Of a DNA stretch of 64,000 nucleotides, positions 54,427-63,771 are shown piece after piece. The DNA comes from Phytophthora quininea. Its lineage: Eukaryota > Oomycota > Peronosporomycetes > Peronosporales > Peronosporaceae. A program made the position numbers and the translations under genes. How positions within the stretch are numbered: position 1 is the first letter of the stretch; the number at the start of each line of letters is the position of its first letter. Location: positions 1 to 64,000 of the forward strand of contig JAAVTG010000221.1 of NCBI GenBank assembly GCA_011947345.1, written 5' to 3'. The notes under the pieces are model-generated. The model was not told the DNA's origin. It saw only the letters and a program-made list of their open reading frames with translations, and did not search any database.

Positions 54427-55773
54427 TCATTGTCGAAGTTCCTCGCGCAATCCACCAAGATTGTTGGCGATATACGAACGCACCACCGGTGCTAGCTCGT
54501 CTGGAATGAAGTGCGCCTGGCCCGGATAAGCGCATCGATCGTCACTCTTGGATCTGCAACCCGTCGTCGATAGATACTTCATGCATACCGTTTGGTGCCC
54601 TTGTCGCGGTAGAGCATTAAGGACGTCCTTGGGTGTTTTACGCGACGTACGAGCATGCTCCACGCGGCGCGTGCTGTCACCCACGCTAGAGATGGAGAAC
54701 GACGATGCCACCTTGGCAGCGTTTCCTGAATGAGATGCCAGCCGTTCCGTCTGGATGATGTACAGCACGCTCTGGAGCTCGGGATCTTGCAGAGATAGCC
54801 GTCTTCGTACGTCAGCGCGGGACAGTGTGCCGTGTCGAACGTCGGCGACGGTCGCGGCGCGGTAGTCTTCAAGTAACCGGTAAAACCAGAATGTGAGCGT
54901 GCCGACGTCTTGTGGCCTCCATTGACAAAAGCTGTGGAGATCCTCGACAAATTCTCGTGCGTTACTGACGAGGCGACAGGTGTGATGATCGAGAAAATCT
55001 TCCGCAAACACGTGAAGCACCGCCAGCACGTTTGATACGCCATCCAGTGATTGTGCTTTCCTTGCTTTGGGCATGGCGACAGAGGCCGAGAAGTTACTTA
55101 GATTCACGGAGCCGTCAGCATACCACGCCCGGCGAGCAGTAAAGTCAAATCGCCAAAAATGCATGATCGAGAGGCCTTGCGCACCGAATTGAAAGTCGTA
55201 TACCTGTGTCACAATAGCTGGATGGGGCGCAAATTTGGTTGATCGGGACGAAATCACGGCATCAACAATAGCGGAAGGGTTCTTTCCTGAATACTCCGGT
55301 GCTGCAATTTGTTCGTGGGCGAGTTGCTGTGTCCGTGTCGGCGCGAAGGCATGCTTGGGACGTCGTTCAGGCGTTTCAGTGGCTTCCACCAGGTCTGACG
55401 GTGTCGCCAGTCTCCGGCGCTGGTGGTCACGCTCAACTTCCCTCGGTGCAGCCCTCTTTGCTCCCGTATGCGAGATGCTCAGGTAAAAACGGACGAGACC
55501 TGGGTCATCCGCGATGGCATCAAGGACCTTGGCGTGGTTATCCGGTGTGCTGCTGTGCCGTTCGGCACGAACACTTGAACGAGGCGGCTCGTGCACGTCT
55601 GGCGTGACCAGACTGTCTTCTTTGGCTCCGATGGCGTTGAGTAGTGCCTCCAGATCCGGTTGAGTCTGCGGCTCAACAGCCTCCGCATCCAACTGGCGCT
55701 CGGTTTGGCTGGGGTCGTCGTCGAATCTGGTTCCGATGCGAACCGTCGCAGGAGTACGGCGGTTGCCATCCAC
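54427..55773 (-). CDS. DIRS-2 gag-like protein, about 448 aa
   Basis: Long open frame without an ATG at its 5' end (the first usable codon is GTG, so the true start is upstream or in another frame). The N-terminal 180 residues are polar and disordered. Residues about 180-340 form a helical domain (LAVLHVFAEDFLDHHTCR, FWFYRLLEDYRAATVADV). Near the C-terminus CMKYLSTTGCRSKSDDRC with a following H suggests a CCCH zinc finger, a typical gag nucleic-acid-binding motif. Confidence 0.65.
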   Translation of the reverse strand: MDGNRRTPATVRIGTRFDDDPSQTERQLDAEAVEPQTQPDLEALLNAIGAKEDSLVTPDVHEPPRSSVRAERHSSTPDNHAKVLDAIADDPGLVRFYLSISHTGAKRAAPREVERDHQRRRLATPSDLVEATETPERRPKHAFAPTRTQQLAHEQIAAPEYSGKNPSAIVDAVISSRSTKFAPHPAIVTQVYDFQFGAQGLSIMHFWRFDFTARRAWYADGSVNLSNFSASVAMPKARKAQSLDGVSNVLAVLHVFAEDFLDHHTCRLVSNAREFVEDLHSFCQWRPQDVGTLTFWFYRLLEDYRAATVADVRHGTLSRADVRRRLSLQDPELQSVLYIIQTERLASHSGNAAKVASSFSISSVGDSTRRVEHARTSRKTPKDVLNALPRQGHQTVCMKYLSTTGCRSKSDDRCAYPGQAHFIPDELAPVVRSYIANNLGGLREELRQ

Positions 55774-55895
55774 AAAAACGCGAAGTCGATGGCATGACGG
55801 ACACTCACAGTAGATATAGCCCCAGACTCGTTGTTAATCCAGCGGAGCGTATCGATCAATTTCGGCTGATATCGAGTAGGGACGAAACCAGCTAA

Positions 55896-57123
55896 ATACG
55901 TGGAATGGATCTGGATCCGCGGGGTCCTCCTCCCAGGAGTCGATCAAAAACCTTGGAGCATTGCATCTTCAGGTCTTGAGAGGTGATGTCGAGTGCTGAT
56001 TGGCAGCTCCGGCCCATGAGGAAGCAGAGGACGGGAGCGACGACCTCCAAATCGCTGAACCGCGAAGTCACCTCACCAGCGAGGGTTTGTAGAGTATCCG
56101 TTCGGTCTTCGTACGCGATTACTTGGCCGAAGACATACTTATCCTCTACAATACCGACGACGGGCTTGCGCAGCCATTCTCCAAACGCACCATTGTCGTA
56201 CTCGCAATTATCGACACCACGACGGCGAATGAGTCGGAACCTCCACCGTTGCGTGAGGTGGCGAAAGCAGGCCGACCGTCGTCGTGGAGCCGGATACCGT
56301 GATGACCACTCTGTACACGGGGTTTGAGGCATCAATGGACGCGTTCATGTCTTCCGGCATCAGTAGAACATGACGAGCATCGGTAGCGGACTCAGCTGGA
56401 GAGGAAGGCATCGAAGTTGAGGTAGTTGAGAGGAGATGTGTTCCTTGCAAAGCGAATTCGAAAATGACTAGACTTGTTCTACGGTTGTGTTTGGCGACGC
56501 CTTGTGCTCTTGGAGCTCTTGGAAGTCACTGGCTGGCGCTGCTTGAAGGAGTCGCTTGGCTTGAGCACCTCGAGCGCCATATGGAGATGTTCTTCTAGCT
56601 GTGTTTGCCCTACTCCTCGCGTTCCGGAAACCAGCATTTTGGTTCTCAATAAACCCACATAATGTCCAAATAATTGTCTCCAGAAATAGTATGGATTCAA
56701 CAATAGCGCGAGGCGTATTATTGTTGCGATCTTAGCACACAAGTAGTCAGGTCATATAAACAATACGAATATAAATCTCAAGCATACTCACTTTGACACG
56801 AGAGCGCCACTAAGAGCAGTTTTTACTGTTGTTAGTGGCTTAACATCAATTTCCTAACCCCAACACGATTATTTCATATTTTAACGAAAAAAATAGGACC
56901 GATTTCCGGGAGGCTCGCGTGACCTCAATATCAATAATGTGATTTTAGTTTGAGCAAAAAAATGTTTATATGTTGATCAGACTTTTGAGTACCCAGTTCT
57001 GGCAAAAGCAGCTATTATTAGGTTTTTATACCTGGTTTTGGCGAGACTAGAAAATTTTATACCCTATTTCCATATCTTACAGTAAAAATAGTTCAGCCCC
57101 TAGCACAGTTCTTACGAACTGCG
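55896..57123. other. DIRS-2 upstream region and AT-rich interval
   Basis: Minus-strand open frames at 56335-55892 (GVDNCEYDNGAFGEWLRK) and 56742-56479 are protein-like but unrecognised; the first may belong to DIRS-2. 56750-57123 is AT-rich with no coding. Confidence 0.4.
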
Positions 57124-57339
57124 GATTTACGGGGACTGGTCCCGGAAGAGATCGTTACAGTGCTCTTGTCCGTAAGTTTCGTATAGCCACTTCGTCACAC
57201 GAAGACTCCCGCAACGAGCTGCTGCAAGCATGGCCGTGGTTAAATCACCTGACAAGTTTTCGTGAGTAGATTGTCGTAGCAGGCATTCCACCACTCCGAT
57301 CTGGTCTTTTGTACACGCGCTTTTCAAAGCTGCCCCGAG
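57124..57339 (-). pseudogene. Ankyrin pseudogene ankD, 3' piece
   Basis: Minus strand: GAALKSACTKDQIGVVECLL and AARCGSLRVTKWLYETYG are ankyrin units ending QSP and a stop just past 57127. It joins in frame to 58698-59493 across the hAT element. Confidence 0.75.
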
Positions 57340-58697
57340 CAGGCATCGGACAATATCCATTGTATATGGATTGTTGTCGAGACGCTCGGCACAATCAATA
57401 TTGGAACAATGTCAATTTCTTGGGGAAACAATTTCAATGCATCGATCTAATTGTGAATCTTCTCGTTGAAGTGTCTGTGCGGTCTTGTTCGACGAGTTGG
57501 CAGAGGCATAAATAACCACGTCTGCGGACTCGAGGTACGAGGAAGTGGGAGAGCACGAGCAAGGTTTTGCTAGACGACGGCGCGCTCCAGCTCACACTTT
57601 TGAATCCACACTGCCGCCGCTCAACCTCCACGACAGCCCCACATCGAACCCCTCCGCTAACCACGCTACTATCGTAAGCAGCTTCGTCTCGAATCACTCC
57701 GCTCAAGCCTATTCCACCAACGATCGCGATCAGCTCGGCGTTTGCTCCCCAAGCCTCCAGAAGAAACCAGCACTATCCATCGGCATCGTCCACAGGAGAG
57801 GAATCGATTAATTCTGGTTGCGCTTGTGTCTCCACAGAGCCCAGCACGAAGCGCAAACACAGAAAATCTAAATCGACCCGCCCAGGCACTTCAAAGAAGA
57901 AGCGCACCAAAGCCTCTAGTGTTCATTCACCAAGGTCTGCAAGTCCGAGTGGTGAACGGCGAAACGAGTAGTCGCGCCTACCATCAGACGCCGCATGTTG
58001 CAATATGGTGCCACTTACCCCAGAATGAACTTACTCTGGCTTAGCAGCACCCTTAGGCGAGGAAGCTTGGTTAGACCTGGAGAAGTCGAAGCAACAGGAT
58101 AGTCTTTTGCTCTGCTGAGAAAGTTTAGAGAGTGCTTAGCTCGGTCGCCGCTTCAGGCTGAAACTACCGTAGTAACCAACGCCACATTTAGCGACCTGCT
58201 TAGCAAAAGATAGCTACCTAAATATGCATGGGAATATGCATAAAGAAGTCGAAATTGACTCTTGAACTGTGACACCGCAGTTCACCTGGGGAAGTCAAAG
58301 CGTCTATCGAAGAGAGATCCAAGTCCAGAGAGGAAAACTGCTCGAAGTACATCGATTTGTCTTCGCTTCCTGCTGCCTCCGTCAAGGTGGAACGACTGTT
58401 CTCGGCAGTGAAGGCATGCTTGGAGGATAATATATGCGGAAGCGAATAAGTGCGGAGACGCTCGAGTCAACCCTCTCCTTGAGGCTTAACTGGGATCTTG
58501 TTACGAACGAAATCATTTCGAAAGCAGTGCGGGAAGCTTGTGAAGATAGCGAAACAGAGACGGAAGAGCACGACAGCTACGAGTAGAAGTTGCTAGCTGC
58601 CATTACGATCCTGGCAATATTGGACGAGGTCGCCACAATCAATATTGTGGAGAACAATTTTTGCAATGTAACAATGCCAATGTTTTTTTATCCCTGT
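57340..58697 (+). mobile_element. hAT element, copy 2, inserted in ankD
   Basis: Left end CAGGCATCGG, right end ATCCCTGT, flanked by GCCCCGAG on both sides (57332-57339 and 58698-58705). It shares most of its sequence with 34720-35768 but keeps more of the 3' coding end (RKRISAETLESTLSL, LNWDLVTNEIISKAV to 58587). The transposase is otherwise gone. It contains a solo LTR. Confidence 0.92.
57996..58274. repeat. Solo LTR (279 bp) nested in hAT copy 2
   Basis: Begins TGTTGCAATATGG, ends GAACTGTGACA (TG...CA), and is flanked by CCGCA on both sides (57991-57995, 58275-58279). hAT copy 1 has the uninterrupted sequence at about 35370. Size, ends and 5-bp duplication fit an LTR left after recombination of a retrotransposon, possibly Copia. 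Confidence 0.85.
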
Positions 58698-59493
58698 GCC
58701 CCGAGTGTATCGTGGCAGTTTACATTGCACATCATCCATTCCAAGGTCGTCACGTCTCCAAAGCCTGCCGCCTCTATAACTGCTTTCACCGCCCATGATC
58801 CACTGCAGCAGCGGAACACAAGCTGCCATTCTTCTAGAATGGCGTCCTCACGCCTCCCAGAGCCATACACGTATTAGCCTGCTCGAAATTATTGTGTCTG
58901 AAGGCCCACAACAACAGGCAACCGTCGTATCGCGGATAATTAATCACCGGAGATCGACGAGCGTATAGCCACCAAACGAGATCCCAATGACCACCTACAG
59001 CAGCTTGTTCAAGACTAGAATGTATTCCTTCTGTGCCCTACTCAATTTCCCCGCATCTTGAGTCTTCCTCTGGCATTGGTAAAGCCCAGAGCATCTTGTC
59101 TAGTAGCTTCAAACACGACGTACGTCGTCGCTGGACACCCGGAGAAATGGTTCAATAGCCACTGCATGACACTCAGAGCTGCTGGTTTGGTGGCTTGGTA
59201 TAAAGCTTGGGAGAACTACCACTGAAAGTAGTGGGGTTCACTGTGAACCAACTTGGCGACCGACCACCGACTGCTTTGAAGTCTGGTAGACCTCTGTTCC
59301 AGATGAGATCTAACAGAGACAAAGAGCCAATGGGGCTCAACTCACACGCTCGATCCAAAGGGGTGTCGGAGATTAAACAGTCGGAGATGTTAAGACCTGC
59401 GTCGTCTGGCTCGTAGCCAGAAAGCCTGGCATGAAGTACGGCATCCACCACCTTCAGCATTGCGACGTTCGAAGGAATGTTTTTGCTGTTCAA
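58698..59493 (-). pseudogene. Ankyrin pseudogene ankD, 5' piece
   Basis: ATG at 59493 opens MNSKNIPSNVAMLKVVDA with TPLDRACEL and SLSLLDLIW, a diverged version of the shared N-terminal module. The frame stops at 59173. Later frames give AALSVMQWLLNHFSG-like and ILEEWQLVFRCCSGS, AAGFGDVTTLEWMMC pieces, with several stops, down to the hAT insertion after DTLG. The HOP2-like gene starts 93 bp away on the other strand. Confidence 0.72.
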
Positions 59494-59586
59494 GTGAAAA
59501 GATGCTATTTAAACGGAAATAATGCTATTAAAGTGGTGAATCTGTATCCATTTTGACAAGTATTTACTACATTTGCTGCTGTAGCA

Positions 59587-60710
59587 ATGAGCGACGAGGA
59601 CTTCTCTTTGGGTGAGGAGAGCGAGGACGACGCGTTTGCTCCTGACGGGGAGGAAGAGGAAGAAGAAGAGGACTTTGCAGTGGAATCAGACGCCTCCGAT
59701 GTGGAAGAAATAGCGCCGCCCAAGCCCAAGAAGCCGCGGACGTCGCCGACCGTGAAAAAGAGGCGGCTAAATCGACCGGCACAAGCTTAAACGTCAAAAA
59801 GGCAGCGGCGAAATCCGTAAAAACGTCGACGCCTCAAAAAGCTGCGTCAAAAACTAAAGCACCTCCAACAACAGCTAAGAAATCTCCCGCAGCTAAACCC
59901 ATGAACGCTGGGGAAGCGGAAGAAGCAGTGCTGGACTATATGCGCAAGGTGAGAATGCTGCTATTATTTTTATAGTTTTATGTGCTAAAATCTAATTTTT
60001 GTAGACCAACCGGCCGTACAGTTTGCTGAATGTGTTTGAAAACATGCACCGGGCTATTGCCAAGCCGTCGCTCACTAAGATATTGGACAACCTCGTGATC
60101 AAGTATGTTGTCAACAATATTTATATTTATTGTATATTATTTACTTGACTTGTTATATTGTAGAGAAGAGTTGGTGAGCAAAACGTACGGCAAGGCCAAG
60201 ATTTACTGCATGAACCAGAGTAAACTTCCGGTGCCGTCGGAACAAGAGCGCGCGGCTGTAGAAAGTCAAATTAAAAGTGCAACGGAGGACTGTGGGGCGT
60301 TGGAGCAAGAGCTGAAGACCACAGAGGCCAAACTGTCGAGTATCACGTCGCAGATTTCAGACGCGGATCTGGACGCAGCACTTAAGCAATTGGACGAAGA
60401 AGCAGCCGCGCTTGAGAAGAAAATTGAAACGTTGGATCGACCTGACCGACCTCCAATCCCACCTGGCCAAAAAGACGCTCTAAAGAAGAAGTTTACGACC
60501 TATCGGGTAGGTCTTTGATTGCTCTAGTCACTTGCAAACCCAGCTAAATCTTGTTGTGGATAGACGGGATGGGTTACTCGTAAGCGAATCGCAATGGACG
60601 CTGTGAACCAAATCGCCGATGGCATGGAGAAGAAACCCAAGGTCGTGATGGACCAAATCGGCGTTGAGACTGATGCCGAGGCGGGCATTACGGAGATTCC
60701 GTCTATTTAA
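59587..60710 (+). CDS. HOP2 (PSMC3IP/TBPIP)-like meiotic recombination protein
   Basis: Exons 59587-59948, 60005-60102, 60164-60506, 60564-60710, with GT-AG introns of 55, 61 and 57 bp. From the ATG at 59901 the protein is 211 residues, close to the usual 217. A winged-helix TBPIP domain (VLDYMRKTNRPYSLLNVF, KTYGKAKIYC) is followed by a coiled coil (LEQELKTTEAKLSSITSQ) and a C-terminal WVTRKRIAMDAVNQI...IGVETDAEAG, all as in HOP2. HOP2 works with MND1 to promote DMC1/RAD51 strand invasion in meiosis. Upstream, an acidic then Lys/Ala-rich N-terminal extension from ATG 59587 requires one extra base near 59733. Either start is possible. Confidence 0.88.
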
Positions 60711-60844
60711 CCGTTGGCCAACGTCGTTGTATTACAGGGTTTTGTTAACCTCGAAGGCGGGCTTTCCGCTCGGCGATTTCACGGTCGCGACGGTCCTACA
60801 CAGCGAGGGATACGGACTCTCAAAGCAATGAACTCACATGATGA

Positions 60845-61126
60845 TCAAGCTGACAGCACCGATATCTTCAGGCACTTTTTGTACCTCTCGAAGAATGGCT
60901 GACACACGTCTTTCTTGTCTTCATTGTCTGTAGCAAACGGTGTATCGAATGAGTAGTGCACTTCAGAGACTGAAGCATCCGCCTTTCGTACTGATGAGGC
61001 AGTTGAGCGACTCGCGCTGCAGCTTGGCGCATTCCTGCAATGGCACGGCGTAAAAACTAAAACAATATTTTGCGGTGGCAATAGCAAACGCACGGCATTG
61101 TCGAACTTGGTGGCGACGCGGGGCAT
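60845..61126 (-). CDS. Twin-CX9C protein, COX23/CHCHD7-like, three exons
   Basis: Exons 61126-61094, 61034-60992 and 60927-60845, with introns of 59 and 64 bp (GTGCGT...GCAG and GTACGA...ACAG). The spliced product is 52 residues: MPRVATKFDNAEC..., a first CX9C (CAKLQRESLNC), a short turn and a second CX9C (CQPFFERYKKC). The pattern L..S..C-L..N..D...C..FF..Y..C-LK fits COX23/CHCHD7, small intermembrane-space proteins imported by Mia40 and linked to cytochrome oxidase assembly. It is shorter than human CHCHD7 (85), mainly at the C-terminus. The exon structure is inferred from GT-AG sites and motif continuity. Confidence 0.75.
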   Translation of the reverse strand: MPRVATKFDNAVRLLLPPQNIVLVFTPCHCRNAPSCSASRSTASSVRKADASVSEVHYSFDTPFATDNEDKKDVCQPFFERYKKCLKISVLSA

Positions 61127-61147
61127 CGTAGCGGTCTCTGATAACAA

Positions 61148-61398
61148 TGGCGCAGCGCTTCCTGGCCCCTCGTGAATTTGGGGATCAGTTATAGTGCCCT
61201 ATCCTTTCAATAGTACCTCCACCCTCTTTATTACCCCCAATCAGGGTGGGTACTAACGCAATGCCCCATGGGGCACAATCACAGATTTTTGTGTGACCAC
61301 TTCAACTTATTACTGTGAAAGATCTGTGTATTTTGACGTGGTGTCTTCAGTCTCAAGGTAGTGTACTAGCTAGTGCCAGTTTGGTTACGTCGGTCGAT
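61148..61398. other. Intergenic interval
   Basis: No coding seen. Short inverted words GGTGGGTACTAAC and GCCCCATGGGGC (61262-61273, palindromic) are present. Confidence 0.4.
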
Positions 61399-61848
61399 CT
61401 ACGCCGCGGACTTGACGCACAAGTTGTTGGCGCACTTGTAATCTTTGGCGCAGCCGTTCTGGAAGTGGCCGGTGGCGGGGTTGAAGCACTCGCCCACGTA
61501 CTTTGGTCCGCGGCAGAATCCCGTACCGTTCTCGCAGTAGTGGTCCGACTCGGCGCACTTGAGGTAGCAGACGTCCGTCGGAAACGCCTTCGGCGGAATC
61601 ACCACGCACTTGTTGTTGCTGCACGTGAAGCCCGGCGCGCAGCCGTTCTGGAACTTGGCAGTGGCGGGATTGTAGCATTCCCCGGCGTACTTGGGTCCGC
61701 GGCAGGCGATGGCGCCGAGCTCCCAGAATTTACCCGAAGGGCACTTGGCGGGGATTATGACTGTAGTGGTAGCCGAGCGCAGGGCTGCGTCTGTGGTGGT
61801 GGCAGCGAAAGCGGCGGTGATCGCGAGGAGGACCGTGGTGAAGTTCAT
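61399..61848 (-). CDS. Cysteine-rich secreted protein, 149 aa
   Basis: ATG at 61848 was chosen because MNFTTVLLAITAAFAATTTDA is a signal peptide; the frame stays open upstream but without such a start. The mature protein has two copies of a Cys module: CPSGKFWELGAIACRGP...GECYNPAT-KFQNGCA..F.C.NNKC, then CYLKCAESDHYCENG...CRGPKYVGECFNPAT-HFQNGCA..YKC.NNLC. All Cys positions are conserved between copies, suggesting disulphide-bonded repeats. A related gene lies divergently at 62262. I do not recognise a named family. Likely apoplastic. Confidence 0.82.
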   Translation of the reverse strand: MNFTTVLLAITAAFAATTTDAALRSATTTVIIPAKCPSGKFWELGAIACRGPKYAGECYNPATAKFQNGCAPGFTCSNNKCVVIPPKAFPTDVCYLKCAESDHYCENGTGFCRGPKYVGECFNPATGHFQNGCAKDYKCANNLCVKSAA

Positions 61849-62261
61849 GGTGGCGGTGGTGGTGTGGAATCGACGATGCGAATTGAGGAATGAGAATGAA
61901 GAGGTGACAGCTCGCCAACGCAACGACCCAGTGTTCCGGTGTTCTACTGATGCGGTTGAAACCACCGTAAAATTCTCGATGATCCCATGCAGCGAAGGCG
62001 CGCGACGGGATTCTCAAAGTTACTGGACACCTTGTTAATCTTAGACTATCCGCTGCTTCTGGTAGTCATGGTCACGCTACGTCGCAAGATAACGGACGCG
62101 TTGGGGGTCGATCCCACCACGGGATTCAGGAAGCGTCAGACAGGATGCACGCGCAGAATGCGATGATATCAATTGATTCCTCGTTCACGGACACCTCCCT
62201 CCCAGGCTCAATTCTCAATTCGCTTCCTCAACCTCACTAACTGCCCCGACACCTTTCAACG

Positions 62262-63031
62262 ATGAAGCTCTCCCTGGTCCTCGCCTCCGTTGGTATCGCC
62301 AAGACGGCTCTACTGCAGCTCGTCACGGCTCAGACCATCTTTGTGTACAGCACCGGCGTGACCGACTGCGCCAAATGCCCAACGACGGCCTTCTGCACCA
62401 ACAACATCGACCAGTGTGTGATCCCCACCGACAAAGGAGTGTGCTTCAACGCCACCATCAAGAGCTTTCAATACGGTTGCGAAGATGGCTACGAGTGCAC
62501 CGAAGGTCTGTGCGAGTGCTTCATCGACATCTACGTTGATGGTAGCGAAACTGAAGCACCGACGGCAGCGCCGGAGACCCAGGCACCAACAACATCCCCG
62601 CCGACATATGTCGCAACGTCTGCGCCTACTGCAGTTGCAACGTCGAGTCCGTCGACAACGACGACGACTTCTTCCGCCGGGATCTACACCCGTGCCCGTC
62701 GGGAACGTACTGGGAGATTGATGCCACCGCCTGCCGGGGACCCAGCAACGATACCGAATGCTACAACCCCGCCACTGCCAAGTATCAGGAAGGCTGTGCG
62801 GACGGCTTCACGTGCATCAACAACAAGTGCTCGACGATCCCACCGGCGACATTCGCTCCCGACGTCTGTTACGTCAAGTGCAGTAACTCGAATCAGTACT
62901 GCGAGAATGGCAAGAACTTCTGCCGTGGCCCCGCCCACAAAGACGAGTGCTTCAACCCCGCCACGGGCTACTACCAGAATGGCTGCGGCTATGGATTCAC
63001 ATGCGCCAACAACTTGTGCGTGCGAGGCTAA
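62262..63031 (+). CDS. Cysteine-rich secreted protein with Thr/Pro linker (frameshift or missed intron)
   Basis: ATG at 62262 with signal peptide MKLSLVLASVGIAKTALL...TAQ. The first Cys module is CAKCPTTAFCTNNIDQC...CFNATIKSFQYGC..GYEC, followed by a Thr/Pro/Ser-rich linker (TEAPTAAPETQAPTT). The frame must change between about 62655 and 62690; beyond it CPSGTYWEIDATACRGP and CENGKNFCRGP give two more modules, with CFNPAT and NNLCVRG, to TAA at 63031. The continuing original frame to 63086 is low-complexity and unlikely. Paralogue of the gene at 61399-61848, whose start codon is 413 bp away. Confidence 0.75.
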
Positions 63032-63132
63032 GCAACCAACTTCCAAGTACGACATTAATTGTATTGTTCCCAAAGGGGATTCATAACTCAACGCGATAAT
63101 TTACGACTGCAATGCTAGCTTCTAACACCTTC

Positions 63133-63771
63133 CTAATCCTTGAGAAAGGACTCGATCAGAGCTGGAATGTGTTGGTGCGCTTCACACCGGTGGATCCGGT
63201 TCTTTAGCGGGTTCTGCGCGAGCTCCACAAAGTCGGCCATGAAGTCAGCCAGGATGCCCTTGCGCTTCTCGACGTTGCTTGTGAGAGTGACGAGAAGTCT
63301 CGGCTGACGCATTCGAAAGCGCATGTAGTGGCCGAACTCGCTGCAGTACGGACACAAGAACTGCGCGTTCGGGCAAGACCAGATTCGGACCTGGTGACGA
63401 AGCTTAGTGAAGTCGGAGTAGCGTCGCTCCACTTTGAAGTCAGGCTCCCTTGCATCCGACGCGTCGGAGAACCTGCTCGGGTTGTTGATGTTGGTCGGTA
63501 GCCGCGAGTTGTAGTGGTATTGGTACACTTCTAGCACGTAGTAGACGACGCCATTGCGCTGCACAGTCTCGTTGATTTCGAGACGTTCGATGTTGGCGAG
63601 GAACGGCAGCGAGACCGAGGCAGCCGAGTATCGCAGCGGCTCCACCGGGACCGGGGTGAGCGGTGGTGCCTTGATTTCGCCCGAGATCTCCTTGCTCGAT
63701 TGCTTGCGCGTAAGACGCGGGATGAGGTGGAACGAATGGTCTTCTGGGGTGACGAAGGCTGGTTGGGGCAT
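63133..63771 (-). CDS. PX-domain protein, 212 aa
   Basis: ATG at 63771, single exon. The PX (phosphoinositide-binding) fold spans about residues 58-210: IERLEINETVQRNGVVYYVL, KVERRYSDFTKLRHQV (the RRYSDF-L motif with the Arg that contacts the 3-phosphate) and a C-terminal helix region NPLKNRIHRCEAHQHIPAL. An insert with CPNAQFLCPYC between strand and helix is unusual and may bind a metal. PX proteins attach to endosomal membranes; there is no BAR or other domain. The upstream 63772-64000 has no further gene in the window. Confidence 0.85.
   Translation of the reverse strand: MPQPAFVTPEDHSFHLIPRLTRKQSSKEISGEIKAPPLTPVPVEPLRYSAASVSLPFLANIERLEINETVQRNGVVYYVLEVYQYHYNSRLPTNINNPSRFSDASDAREPDFKVERRYSDFTKLRHQVRIWSCPNAQFLCPYCSEFGHYMRFRMRQPRLLVTLTSNVEKRKGILADFMADFVELAQNPLKNRIHRCEAHQHIPALIESFLKD

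Larger units (their letters stand above)
53258..55895 (-). mobile_element. DIRS-like retrotransposon 2, truncated
   Basis: The minus strand carries a gag-like gene (55773-54427) followed by a second frame (54399-53707) and the start of an RT (53676-53258: LIKLLKGDVKSAFRLISV). The RT ends mid-domain at about 53280, so RNase H and the recombinase are missing. RT motif GDVKSAFR is of the same type as GDVASAFR in DIRS-1, but the gag regions are unrelated, so these are two families. Confidence 0.7.
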
